Part shown: positions 44,638 to 55,724 of the stretch, in pieces
Numbering within the stretch: position 1 is the first letter of the stretch
Layout: every line of letters begins with the position of its first letter
NCBI GenBank assembly: GCA_949825065.1
Contig: OX463849.1
Span: 30,554,043 to 30,618,042 of the forward strand
Direction: 5' to 3'
Length of the DNA: 64,000 nt
DNA from: Odontocerum albicorne
Lineage: Eukaryota > Arthropoda > Insecta > Trichoptera > Odontoceridae
Made by a program: the position numbers and the translations under genes
The notes under the pieces: model-generated
Seen by the model: the letters and a program-made list of their open reading frames with translations, nothing else
Database searches by the model: none
Told to the model about the DNA's origin: nothing

Positions 44638-45445
44638 TTTTTTTTTAAGTTTTGGTTGACGAGGGGGGATATGGGTTGAACGGGTGCGGTTTACAAATAT
44701 AGATGTTGAAAAGAATGAGTGAAAAAATGATGAAACTGTATGTGAAGACAGGATGGGAAGAGTTGTTGACCTTATTCAGGTCTTCAGCCCCGCCCGAGGA
44801 AGTGAAAGTGTGAGAAAGGACAATATCAGTCAGTGGTTTACCCAATGAAGTAGCAGACGGCTGGCATCGATCGGCACTCGGAACGGATATGGCACTTGTA
44901 TATTTGTGGAGGCCAGCTCCATATGCGCGTACGAATAGCGAATAACGAACTGGACAATGGCGGTGGGCGTGCGTGGCGATAGTTGTGATGAGTGAGGCTT
45001 GTGCGCTGATAGCGACTCTTCTGCGTCGAAGCGCGAGAGATATGCGCGGTTGCAAACTTAGGTAGAACTGTTTGCGGTATAGCGACGGGTGAAATTTATT
45101 TGCGAATTGTACGGGCTAAGAGAGCGACTGTGTTAGCGGTAAGGCGTGTGCACTGAAGCGCGTCCGTGACTGTTCTCCTGACGGTCGCATTATCAATATG
45201 TTATATATTTGATATGACGACCCATGTGTGCGATAAACGCGGGACAAGCATTGCACTAGCAAATGATGACGGCTTAAGCGGTCGGATCGAAGTGCTCGCG
45301 ATGTGCGATGGGCTAAACGAGACGGACGAAAAATTTGCAAAATATATACTCGTCTCTTTCCCGTGTTTCTATTCCTACGAAATTCTACCAGTTAATATGG
45401 AATTTAAAGAGATTCAGCTCTTCACCGAGACTCGTTGAAATTAGG
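44638..45445 (-). promoter_or_regulatory. probable LINE 5' UTR / internal promoter region
   Basis: Upstream of the gag ATG (minus strand) about 800 bp remains GC-rich and CpG-rich compared with the window, then falls to AT-rich DNA past about 45445. A stretch close to the ATG, GAAGACCTGAATAAGGTCAA, contains a small inverted repeat (GACCT/AGGTC). Jockey-clade LINEs carry an internal Pol II promoter in this position; no specific element is proven here. ORFs of 74-136 codons in this stretch (44645-45340) show no known domain. Confidence 0.5.
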
Positions 45446-46455
45446 CTGAAATCTCGAAGGATTAAGTTGCAACCATTCAGTTATTCTTTTGCACATGTGC
45501 TGTACACCAAGGATGAAAATCCTAATTACCAACGTTCATCTCATGAACAATTCCGCCATGTCAACAGGTCATTAAAAATATAAATGATTATATACAATAT
45601 AAGAAAAAAAACATTAATTTTGTAATCCCTCCGGAGAGTTAAAAATTTTTGTAATTTTTACTAAGAACTGCACAGCATTTTTCGGATTTATGAACATTAA
45701 AACTTTTATACTGCTCTTTGGTACGTAGCCGCCTAGTCTTTAACTCTTCAATATGGTATCATTACGTCGCCCATGCTCAAACCTTAGAACGAGTATTGAA
45801 CATTTTTTTAGATTTATTTATTTTAAACTAATAATACCACATGAACAGAAAAAATATCCCTATTTGTTAAATGAAATGAAACTCTTGAAACTTTGTGTCA
45901 GAAGATTCCCACTAGATTTTTTATACCGAAAAAATTTTAATTATAAAATTATCTCCTCTATAATTCGTATGCGATGACTTGGAAATGAATTTTGAAACAA
46001 TTTAGATATTTTATTATAAATTTAAGTAAATAAAGTATTCTCGAGAATATCGCAACTATGTTGAAAAATATGATAGTTACTAACTTTGCGCTTTAATTTA
46101 TCGATATAAATAACTTAGTATAAGGACAAAATTTTGCCTCTAATTAATTCTACAGCAATATGTGGAATGTTTCGATTTTGCAAAGTAACTTATATTTCGT
46201 GCTGCAAGTGAGTCCATATTATTCATTAAAACTCTCGATAAATCCAAATATTCTTGTTATATGTAAGCGCTATTCTACTAATATCAAATCGAAGTACTTA
46301 TCTACTAAAAATATGAATTCCACAGTTACGTAAGTCTTCTTGGCTAAACTCTAATATTTTATAATAAATATTCATATATTGAATTTATACATAATAAAAT
46401 AAAATTATTTTACGCCATTGCTTTGTCATCACTTTGTAATTATTACTACGGTTTT
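45446..46455. other. no gene recognised
   Basis: AT-rich DNA; the ORF at 45753-45977 (74 codons) is without motif. Confidence 0.4.
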
Positions 46456-46460
46456 TTTGT

Positions 46461-46540
46461 ATTTACATGTCAGTTAAACATAAAGTTTAGTAATTTTGTA
46501 TTAACATGTCAGTTAAACATAAAGTTTAGTAATTTTGTCA
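46461..46540. repeat. 39-bp direct duplication
   Basis: ACATGTCAGTTAAACATAAA with the following GTTTAGTAATTTTGT occurs at 46465 and again at 46504, identical over the unit. Confidence 0.9.
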
Positions 46541-46648
46541 ATTTTAAGTGTTTGTATCAATTTAAGGTATGTATCAACTTGTATGTCGTGCATTTGATTA
46601 TAAAAGACACTGATGTGTCGTAAATCAAATAAATAACAAATAAACTTT

Positions 46649-46864
46649 TTTTATAATTAATACACTTAATTGCTGTGATTCGTTATAATTAATACACTTA
46701 ATTGCTGTGATTCGTTATAATGAATACACTTAATACCTGTGATTCGTTAAAATTAATACACTTAATTCCTGTGATTCGTTATAATTAATACACTTAATTC
46801 CTGTGATTCGTTAAAATTGATACACTTAATTGCTGTGATTCGTTATAATGAATACACCTAATTT
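46649..46864. repeat. 32-bp tandem array, about seven copies
   Basis: GTGATTCG recurs at 46675, 46707, 46739, 46771, 46803 and 46835 (32-bp period). Units have the form TTATAATTAATACACTTAAT plus TGCTGTGATTCG, with ACCTG and TCCTG variants. Confidence 0.95.
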
Positions 46865-47533
46865 TTCGTTCGATTCTGAAGCTTTCTTTAATCGATATGG
46901 TCATGGTGAATTATATAATAACAGTGACCGTTAGCAGTATAACTGATTATTTGATAAACAGTTTGGTATATTTACACGAATCGAACGTCATAATAAGCAG
47001 AGATAACTTGTTTTTAATGAATGTTTAAAATAATTTTTGGTTGATTTTGATAAATCTTTTGTGGTTATTTTTTATAGTAGACAATTTGAAACAGTATTTT
47101 TCCTTGAAATCTTTCCCAATAACTGTCTCCAAGTATGAAATTCAGTACTTGATTAAATATTTATATTGCTAAAAGACGTTTATTTAAAAGCAAATTTAAA
47201 ACTTAAGTGCTTGTCGTAATGAAATTCAAGTTTAGAAGAAAAATGTTCTAACTAAATTGAAACACAAAATTTTAGACTTGAGAACTGGAAGACAGGTAAT
47301 AAATTAATGTGCCGATAGAAAAAAATGTCACATTTCATTAATATTGAAGTTTTTCAAGTGTAGGTGGCTGTATTAAAGTTATATTAAAATACATTTTCCT
47401 TAGTTATGTTAATATTAAAATATAATGGTGTTTTTAGAAATATGAGAATGATACTGTGACATCTCAAAACAGAAATATAAAATGACCGCTTGCTAGAAAC
47501 CGCTTGCTATTTTATTGACAGAATAGAGGTGGG
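46865..47533. other. no gene recognised
   Basis: AT-rich DNA. Confidence 0.4.
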
Positions 47534-47536
47534 ATA

Positions 47537-48440
47537 TACGAGGCATATCCAGAAACTAAGTGTACTGAATTTTTGTAGGTTACAATTTTTTTTATTTAAA
47601 CAAAAAAATTACGTGGTTACCGTAGTTCATATGTAAGCTATTTTTTGACATAGTCGCCATTCCTCTCAATGCAGGTGGTGAAGCGGGGTATCAACTTTTT
47701 GATGCCTTCCTCGAAGTAGTTTCCCGCCAACCCCTCCGTCCACTTCTCCACCTCCTCCTTTACCCCCTCGTTGGTTGAAAACCTTTTTCCACCCATGTGC
47801 AGTTTCAGGGAGGTAAAGAGATATTTAAACGAGGTGAGCAGTTCCTTCGTGGCGTTGGCCGTGTGTGGTCTGGCATTGTCGTGCAGCAGGCAGACTCCCT
47901 TTGTCAGCATGCCTCTCCTCTTGTTCTGAATCACCCTCCGCAATTTTTTTAGGGTCTCACAGTATCTTACAGAGTTGATGGTCTCCCCTTGAGGCATATA
48001 TTCAATTAAAATTATGCCTTGACAGTCCCAAAACACGGATGCCATAATTTTCTTGGCTGAAATTGTGGTTTTGAACTTTTTGGCGGAGGATGAAGAGGTG
48101 TGACGCCACTGTTGAGACTGCCTTTTGGTTTCAGGCGTGTAGTATGCAACCCAAGTTTCATCTCCAGTAACGATGGAGCGGAGAAATTCATCTCCATGGA
48201 GTTTGCAGCGCCTCAAAAACTCTTGCCCGGCATTATTTATTTCGCACTTGGCGGGAGATTGGATTGACATTTTTCACGAAACGTGTTGTCGCGTCGACAC
48301 TTCTCAACGTACTGACCTCGAACCGGTCTCGTTGCGGAGGGGAAGGGTCAGGCTACACGGAAGTGTAGCCAACATATCGAAAATAAAATCCACCCGGTCG
48401 TGAGAGCCTCAGTACACTTACTTTCTGGATACGCATAGTA
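47537..48440 (-). mobile_element. mariner copy (904 bp) with TA flanks, N-terminus deleted
   Basis: TA stands at 47535-47536 and 48441-48442. The terminal inverted repeats read TACGAGGCATATCCAGAAAC and (reverse complement) TACTATGCGTATCCAGAAAG, continuing to TAAGTGTACTGA. The ORF at 47638-48270 (minus, 210 codons) has IVTGDETWVAYYTPETKRQS (first Asp), MASVFWDCQGIILIEYMPQG, VCLLHDNARPHTA (second Asp) and the end TTCIERNGDYVKK. A full mariner transposase is about 345 residues; the HTH domains are missing, and a further deletion joins LLTSFK directly to LFTSLKLHMGGKRF, removing the segment that carries the third catalytic Asp. The enzyme cannot be active, although the ends look mobilisable. Confidence 0.92.
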
Positions 48441-48639
48441 TAATGAAAGAATGTAAACGATTTGTGATCATCGTAGTAAAATCCCTTAAATGTGGGTAGA
48501 TTGTGCCTACATATTAAAAAACCTTCATTTCATTTTGATTTGAAAAATATTCTTAAATTGGTCACAATAAAAAACATTCACTAAAAGTTTACCTTTCATA
48601 TTATTATATGTATTCCACTGGAATCCTTTTTAAAAATAT

Positions 48640-48705
48640 TTAGGTTCCAATGAGAACCGAACTCGCAACCCCCTGATAGAAATATGACATAGACGTCTTG
48701 TGTTC
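48640..48705 (-). repeat. SINE family 2 head, decayed
   Basis: TGAGAACCGAACTCGCAACC resembles the reverse complement of the B-box region of the SINE at 28590-28790. The rest is too diverged to align. Confidence 0.35.
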
Positions 48706-48799
48706 GATTTAGTTTGATACCCTTGTTAAAAATAAAAGCATGTTATTTGAAAAATATCTTACCTCGTAAGATTCATTAAAAAATACTAATAAATCAAAA

Positions 48800-49145
48800 G
48801 GCGACATTCAACGGGTGTAGGAGACAGGCTTTCCTATCTTGACACACACACACATCCTTTCACCTCTTCTTAATCCATACACCTTCTCGTACAACTCCTA
48901 CAATTTCTATAATTTTCACGTTTCCTTTTTTTTTCAAAATATCATTCACTTGATCGAACAATTATTTCGTTCATCTTTCTCCACCACTCTTTCCACTCGC
49001 ACTTGCATGATATAAATTTGTTTTGTAAGTGTTTGTTTCATTCGTTCGTTCTACATGACAAAACCATCTCGGAGTGATATTATTCTTACTCAATACAAGT
49101 CTCAAGTTCATATTCATCCCCTAATTACTTCATTCTGTATTATCT
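48800..49145 (-). pseudogene. LINE 3' tail (family A) remnant
   Basis: The minus strand reads HVERTNET, then ASASGKSGG, DQVNDILKKKGNVK, a RNRRSCTRRCMD-like block and a degraded terminus after a CA microsatellite (48843-48853). It is the same tail as 59270-59720 in opposite orientation. Confidence 0.65.
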
Positions 49146-49154
49146 TATCATGTA

Positions 49155-49225
49155 TATGTAATGGATGGATATGTAATGTTGAAAAACACTTATGGATATG
49201 TAATGTTGAAAAACACTTTTAATAG
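49155..49225. repeat. short direct duplication
   Basis: GGATATGTAATGTTGAAAAA occurs twice, at about 49168 and 49194. Confidence 0.8.
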
Positions 49226-49317
49226 GTGAACGGTAAAAAAACAAGAAAGAAGAAGAAAATACTTACTTATTATTATTTATTTAATCAACTTATCTTTAAT
49301 ACATATATTTATAAAAT

Positions 49318-49715
49318 CTATAAGTTAAAAACTAAAGAACTAATCTTATTTATATGTTATAACCATAAGCTAACTTAGGAACTAATCTAATGTATACGTT
49401 TTAACTATAAACTAACTTAAGAACTAATCTAATTTATACGTTATAACCATAAGCCAACTTAAGCACTAATCTAATTTATACGTTTTAACCATAAGTTAAC
49501 TTAAGAATTAATCTAATTTATACCTTATAATCATAAGCTAACTTACGACCTAATCTAATTTATACGTTATAACCATAAGTTAACTTAAGAACTAATCTAC
49601 TTTATACGTTATAACCAAAAGTTAACTTAATATCTAATCTAATTTATACATTATAACCATAAGTTAACTTAAGATCTAATCTAATGTATACGTTATAACC
49701 ATAAGCTAACTTCAT
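49318..49715. repeat. 42-bp tandem array, about 9.5 copies
   Basis: AACCATAAG-type blocks begin at 49361, 49403, 49445, 49487, 49529, 49571, 49613, 49655 and 49697, a strict 42-bp period. A unit reads AACCATAAGCTAACTTAAGA then ACTAATCTAATTTATACGTT. Its flanks recur around a single unit at 21260-21425. Confidence 0.95.
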
Positions 49716-49774
49716 TTTAATTCCCACATATAATTTTTATTTTTAATTATCATAATATTTAACTTCTTAGAAAT

Positions 49775-49992
49775 ATTTTTATGTGTTGTATTGAATTACA
49801 CTTTCGTTTTATACAGTACAATTTGAGCGTATTGCACAGCGGTAATCTCTTCCAACTAACCATAAATAAACAGGCCTTTAATAACAACCATTTTGAAATT
49901 CTTTTAAATAAAATAATCAGGGTTGCTGTGGAAATTGAACCCTCTTCCTACAGGCTGCGATACAAGCGTCTTACCAACAAGGTCACATATAT
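49775..49992 (-). repeat. SINE family 2 copy
   Basis: From right to left (minus strand): a tRNA-like head with CTTGTTGGTAAGACGC and GGTTCAATTTCC, then AAAGGCCTGTTTATTTATGG, GTTGGAAGAGATTACC and AATTGTACTGTATAAAACG. It parallels 28590-28790 throughout. The ORF at 49781-50059 is an artefact. Confidence 0.7.
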
Positions 49993-50400
49993 TACAATAT
50001 ATGCTCTGGAGACACAACTTTGTAATATGCACAAACAATTTATGTTTTTATTCTATTAAAGGTCTATAATTTGGTTCACAGAGAAAATAAAATAATAATT
50101 TTTACAAATATCGACACCAATTTATAAAATTTCTCTAAAAATTTCAATTATAAGTCTTTTGAAGTAATCATATCTAAATGTTTCTTCATTAGCTATATAT
50201 ATTATTTTATATCAACACAAATCAAATTTTTATGCGTATTTTATTCGATCATGCCATTACTCCTCCAGCACAATTTCGAGACGTGGGCCGAATATTCTTA
50301 GTTCTTAAAGAAATACTTACATCCCTACCTTCATTTTTCCATCTTCCAAGTTCTCCAACTCCTTGAGTCAGAGGCGTCAAACTCGAAACCAACAGAATTC
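49993..50400. other. no gene recognised
   Basis: A GC-richer patch at 50250-50395 has no identified family. Confidence 0.35.
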
Positions 50401-50404
50401 CCGA

Positions 50405-50515
50405 TCCTTTAAGGTTTATCTGTCTACATACATACTTACATATTATCACGTCGTCTCTCTTACGAGGTAGGCAGAAAGAACAGAACTCTTACAACTTTTC
50501 CATCCATGCACACAA
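50405..50515 (-). pseudogene. LINE 3' tail terminus (family A)
   Basis: The reverse complement TTCTTTCTGCCTACCTCGTA then GACGACGTGATAATATG matches the LSAYPDR stop and GGCGTGATGGTATG end of family A tails. Confidence 0.45.
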
Positions 50516-50517
50516 CT

Positions 50518-50735
50518 TTGTTTTATTGTATTACATTTTCATTGTATACAGTACAACCTTGCAAGCGTATTGCCATAAGGTAAGCTATCCCAACCAATAA
50601 AAAAGTGTTAAAAAGGCCTTAAGTTAAAACAAGACAGAAATCCTTTTAAAAAATCAATGTATTAACCGGAAGTAAACCTGCAACCCCCAGGTTTGGGGAC
50701 AGATGTTTTACTATCTAGGCTATATAGATCGTCAA
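50518..50735 (-). repeat. SINE family 2 copy
   Basis: Minus-strand head with CCTAGATAGTAAAACATCTG and GGGTTGCAGGTTTACTTCC, body with AAGGCC, TTGGTTGGGATAGC and GGTTGTACTGTATACAATG, ending in ATGTAATACAATAAAAC. The complete family 2 layout is present, although the boxes have decayed. Confidence 0.7.
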
Positions 50736-50739
50736 CTTT

Positions 50740-51040
50740 CACTTCCTTCATATTCATACATGCCGTTATGCACAATATTCTAACATTCACTTTACCTTAG
50801 TTTAAAATCAGGTCCATTTAATCCAGCCATATTTTCCTCGGTCTTCTTCTTCCACGCACAACTTGCACTTCTGACTTGTATAATCGCTTAATCATTATTT
50901 CGTCACTCATTCTCTCCACATGTGCCACCCATGTTAAAGCTTATTTATTCATCTTACTCAAAACATCAATTTTATCTTTTTTCTTGTTGCACGCATCTTC
51001 ACTGCATTCTTCAATTTTTTCCATCCTACTTCAGTCGAAA
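50740..51040 (-). pseudogene. LINE C-terminal tail, second family
   Basis: The minus strand reads WVAHVERMSDEIMIKRLYKS, then RGRRRPRKIWLD. This matches the GHV-x-RM, K-x-x-Y, GR-x-R-x-RK-x-WLD signature. It resembles family A but is more divergent and may be a separate subfamily. Confidence 0.6.
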
Positions 51041-52960
51041 GTTAGCAAATTACTTATAAACATCACAGTTCAAATTGATACTGCAGCCTAAATACTAACC
51101 ACTAATTTCTAATATTAAAACTTTGTGATTGGTATTAATTGTTTGGAACGAGTACACTTCAAATTTTAACGTAGATTAATGAAACTACCGGAGTTGAATA
51201 TTTAAGGAAGCTATGACTATTTTGAAAAAAAAAGTTAAATTTAGTATTTAGAATTAAAGTTAAATTATGAATTCGAGCCTTTATCTTTTTGAATAAATCA
51301 TGGTTACTTTAAGAGTTGCAAGGTAAATGACGTAAATTACTTCTTAAGTTTCTTAAGTTTACGCTTTTGAAAGATAGTATAACGTTACTCAGAAAATCTT
51401 TATTCCGTTTAAAGATAAAATAACATCTACACTATTGTTTAGACTGAACTTCATACCGAGGCTTGGTTATGGTTTTTAAAGCTAGAATCGTTAAAAAATA
51501 TGTGTACATCTCTGACGAGAACAATTTGTAATTACAATTCTGTAACAGTCTTACGAAATGTATAATGAAAAAATTTACGAATATAGCGGAAGATTTTACG
51601 AGTCATACTCTTCAAACTATAAATCTCAAGAACTAAGTTATAATATGGTATGATGTTGGAAGTGATGAGTCTTACAATTATGTCAAAAATGACGAGCTGA
51701 GAATCCTTGGGACAACCCGGTAAAAAATCTACAATGACGTGGTTACAAAAAGTTATTTGTGTATATCCTGCATAATAAGACAACGCAGACTTGGCCAATA
51801 TTATGGACATTTATGAACTTCCATATGACCTTGACTATAAAAGTAAAAGGAATAAGTTCTTCATATCGAAATGAATTTAGTAAATTATAGGTACGGGTTC
51901 GTTTTTTTTCGATTCTATAACATATTTTTCTTGGGAATGGTTAATTCTATTTGTGTTTTTTTTTGTAGAACTCGTATTTTGTTTCAAAAAGGTCATTTGA
52001 CTGTTGAAATGAATTAATTAATTTATATGCAAATATCTTTGATCACTTAAAGTTTTTTTTGTACACGTAAGTGTGTCATTGTCTTTGACAAATTTGAATT
52101 GTAAAAAGTCCACATGTTTCTAGCGGGAGTATGAAAATCAATTTCAGCTTATGATTAAAATCAATTTTCTCTTATCCAATATGATATAATATCAACATGT
52201 AAACTTTTTCTTCTTAGTATCCCCGTCCCATTTTTTTATCGGATTAGTATAATAAGAAAAGAGACAGGATTTTAATTTATTTCTAACTATATTCTATTTT
52301 ATTATGTCTGTATATCCTTTTTCACTTTCACTATTAAAGGTTCCTGGTTTTTATTTCCGTCTTTTAACAGCCTTCTTCTCCTTATCAATTTAATTATTGT
52401 GAATGAAATGCTACCATTTTCTGGGAAATTCGAAGAACCATTAGTGAATGAATATTTCTATTAAATGTTAAAATAATGCCCATTTTCATCTGGTCCATAA
52501 ATTTCATCCCTTCCAGATGCTTTTCCATTTTTAGCTAAGTGTACAGCATATTTTATTCAATTTTTGGGTTTGAAAGTCCTTATAAGGCATTGTTCGATTC
52601 ATACTCAAAACTTCTTGGATCATCAAAAAATTATTCTAAATTTTCCTTCCATATTTTCAGAACATATCTGTTATTATTTTTCTATCGGGGTATTGTGAGA
52701 TTTTTATGGTCATATTAAAGAAATAAAATGAACTTGTTGACTAACATGGAACTCTTACTATCAGTTGTATGTTTGTTTAATTAAGGCTGGGATTTTTGAG
52801 GTATTTATGTTGAAAAGAGGTGTTGCTAAAAATGATTGGAACAAATTGTGATAGATTAATATTTTTCGGTCTTCAATCGCTTAAAATTAATGGACGTTCT
52901 TTTGATATTGTGCTACTTCGTAAAATCTTCAATGTTTTTTGCGACTCTGGAATAAATTCA
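51041..52960. other. no gene recognised
   Basis: About 1.9 kb of AT-rich DNA. The 92-codon minus ORF at 51532-51810 contains no motif I recognise. Confidence 0.4.
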
Positions 52961-52969
52961 TTTAAGTGT

Positions 52970-53290
52970 TCCTTCTCACTCTCTTAGATGACCCGCTCTA
53001 TTCAGAGTAGTGACATTTAGGAATAACATATTCTTATAAACCGCAGTAGTGAGAATGCGTCGAGAGCGCAATACGATAGATTATTTGGATGTGAACATAT
53101 TTAATTCAACGCTGTCAGGGTTTAGGAGAAGGATGGTTCAATCGATTGAGGAATAAGTGTTTTTTTTTGTACATAATTTATAACATTTTCACTGACCTGC
53201 TGACATGATGAGCCTATGCATGAGATGAGCACTGATAATTGGGATTTTAATGATTGGTATTATTTATAAATCATATGTCAAATTTCATTA
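52970..53290. repeat. diverged duplication, unit 1
   Basis: TCTCTTAGATGACCCGCTCTATTCAG..., GATGTGAACATATTTAATTC, TTTTCACTGACCTGCTG and GATGAGCACTGAT blocks recur in the same order at 53365-53735. Spacing between the units is about 380-490 bp because unit 2 contains extra tandem copies. Confidence 0.75.
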
Positions 53291-53364
53291 ATTAAAGCTT
53301 TGACTTTTGACCAAGCTAATCCAAGTTATTGGCAGACGACATATATGTGATACCCTTCGCTCTC

Positions 53365-53735
53365 TTAGAACACCTGCTTCGTTCAACGTAGCTACATTTA
53401 GAAGTAGCATCAGCTTCTAAAACCAAGTAGCAGCGTAGCTGAATTTAGAAGTAACATCAGCTTCTATAACCAAGTAGCAGCGTAGCTACATTTAGAAGTA
53501 ACATCAGCTTCTATAACCAAGTAGCAAAAATGTGCCGATAATACAATATGGTAGCTAACACGGATGTAAACATATTTAGTTCAACACTTGGAGTTTAAGA
53601 GGATGGTAGATGAGTTCACTGATGAATGAGTGTATTTGCTTGTAATGTTTTCACTGACCTGCTGTCAAGATAAAACTCTGCATGAGACGATTATTGATAC
53701 TAGGGATTAAATCATTAGTATTAATTGGGAATAAT
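53365..53735. repeat. diverged duplication, unit 2, with internal 47-bp triplication
   Basis: It parallels unit 1 (TCTCTTAGAACACCTGCTTC, GATGTAAACATATTTAGTTC, TTTTCACTGACCTGCTG) but at 53383-53527 contains three copies of a 47-bp block CGTAGCTACATTTAGAAGTA plus ACATCAGCTTCTATAACCAAG. Unit 1 has only one, diverged, equivalent. Confidence 0.8.
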
Positions 53736-54189
53736 TTGTTTTGTGCGTATTCATAAATATCCTATAATTGATCTACCAAAATTAAATTAAAACTAATGTT
53801 TCAAACAAAGGAAGTGATATATAATAAGAATATTAGTTATCGTTTATCGGTGCATAAAAAAATGTTTTCTACATACCATGTCTGTACCATGTCATAACAT
53901 ATTTAAATAAATCATTAACCTTGGCCTTGCAAGAGGAATGACTTGTGGAAAAGGTTTGTGTGAGCTCTTGATTGTGGTGTTTTTTGTTTTTTTATATTTA
54001 TATTTTTATATATTTTTTTATGATTATGTACGGTATATTGTAAGACGAATATTTTTGGTCTGTCTGGAGTGATGAAGTGTGAGGAGTTTGATTTCGCGTG
54101 ATGTATACATATGTAATTGAGTGTCACTGTTTGTCAGGTTGATGAAAACGTGCAACGGGGTTTTATATAATCCAAAATCGGAAAGAAGT

Positions 54190-54385
54190 GTCGATTTATT
54201 TTTTCATGCTATATGTCCTCAGTGAGATACAAGCAAAAGCCTAGTTTACTGGAGACACGACAAATGAAAGGCAACAAACCCAGATCCATTAAAATTGTGT
54301 GTCCAAATTAAATTACCTGTTGTTTTTTTTCACAAATTATGTATATTTATTGTCATGTGTACAATAAATAAATAAGATAAATTAT
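54190..54385 (+). repeat. second copy of the unknown element at 33837-34209
   Basis: GAGATACAAGCAAAAGCC, GACACGACAAATGAAAGGCA and AAATTGTGTGTCCAAATTA match the reverse complement of 33840-33940. The coding frame is broken here. The end is AT-rich with AATAAATAAATAAG. Confidence 0.6.
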
Positions 54386-54686
54386 AATCGCAGATTTAAG
54401 ATTCTGAATAATTCACAAATATATCAGGCAAAGTGCCATTCATCTATACAAAAAGCCATATGTTTGCATATTTTTCAAAAATACAAACATTGGCTGCAAT
54501 TAATTAACTGTTTCATATCGTATGGTAACGCCCAAACCTTCACCACGCCCAAATTTGCAATGCAGAATTATTAAAGACAGGACAAGGGGCTGGCTCTATT
54601 AATCGAGTTTTTGGGGTTTATAACATAAGAGTAGGCCCGGAACTCGAATTCATCACTGTACGTTTAGGAAATACATATATACAGTA

Positions 54687-54842
54687 CCCGGCGGTAAGTA
54701 ATACACATTGTTTGTAGAGCGTCGTCTCTGTCGCACGATACGTCAACAGTCCGGTCCAGTAACGACTGCAAATCGTGACGGAACACGTATATGAATGACA
54801 GAGACGACGCTCTACAAACGATGTGTATTACTAACCGCCGGG
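54687..54842. mobile_element. palindromic MITE (156 bp), TA flanks
   Basis: The terminal 46 bp on each side (54687-54732 and 54797-54842) are inverted repeats with only two mismatches, beginning CCCGGCGGTWAGTAATACAC. TA stands directly outside both ends (54685-54686, 54843-54844). A spacer of 64 bp lies between. A TA target with long inverted repeats fits the Tc1/mariner group; no coding capacity exists. High arm identity suggests recent origin. Confidence 0.9.
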
Positions 54843-54899
54843 TACGTTACATCTAGTGCGCTCAAGTATTGTTACAAGAATACTTTTTTTATAATACTC

Positions 54900-54995
54900 G
54901 AACCCTTTTGTTTATTCTCTGTAAGGTACATTTGGAAATTGAACCCATAATGTCCGTGTGCAAGTCAATCGTCTGACTATTTAGCAACCGAGATC
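54900..54995 (-). repeat. SINE family 2 head, decayed
   Basis: The reverse complement has TTGCTAAATAGTCAGACGAT and GGGTTCAATTTCC, paralleling the SINE family 2 head. Confidence 0.45.
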
Positions 54996-55194
54996 AACAA
55001 CTGTTTAATTTTTGTTTAATTCAAGATTGCACTGTTTTGGATACATTTGGAGACAGCTGCTTAAAAAGCTCTCTCAGGAAGCTTTTTTGTTTGTTCACTC
55101 TTGTTGTTTTTTTCTCTAAAACTTTTCAAAAGCTCTTTAACATATGTACTCGTATGTCGAAATTTGAATTTGTATTGAGTGAATGAATTAAACA

Positions 55195-55520
55195 AATACA
55201 TGTTTGTTTTTATTGTTTCCAAACATATTGTTTTTTTTTGTATGTTCGGCATCGGTTCTCCTGAGCTCTGGCCTATCATATACTTGTTTTATATGCATGT
55301 TAGGAAATATACATGTGGAATTTCCTTTCTGATATTTTCGGTGTTTGAGTCATGTTAATGTTTATAATTTGTTTCCAAACATATCGTTTTTTTTTTATGT
55401 TACGCCATCGGTTCTCCTGAGTCTTGGCCTATCGTATACTTGTATGCTTTGTATGTTAGGAAAAATACACATTTGGGTATTTCTTTCTGATATGTTTTGG
55501 TATTTGACTCATGTTTATGT
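55195..55520. repeat. 156-bp tandem duplication
   Basis: GTTTCCAAACATAT begins at 55215 and 55371. GCATCGGTTCTCCTGAG, TGGCCTATC and TATGTTAGGAAA blocks follow in both halves. Identity is high but with small indels. Overlapping ORFs (55061-55279, 55345-55566) are products of this repeat. Confidence 0.9.
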
Positions 55521-55724
55521 TAAGAATTTCATTTGTAACAAATTGATTTTGTATTCATGCGCATAATGAATTATAATTTGAATTCTACTGATGTAACTTT
55601 TATTAATGTTCAATATAAGACCGTTCATTGTACAAAAGAAAATTAAAAAATATCTTGTTTATCAATCATGGCATAATTAAGTTTTTTTTCTTTGATATGG
55701 TAGAAAACATTTATCTATTTATTT

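Noticed and set aside
48173..48403. 76-codon plus-strand ORF
   Set aside because: Antisense to the mariner transposase and its leader.
51532..51810. 92-codon minus-strand ORF
   Set aside because: No motif and no codon signal distinguishable from background.
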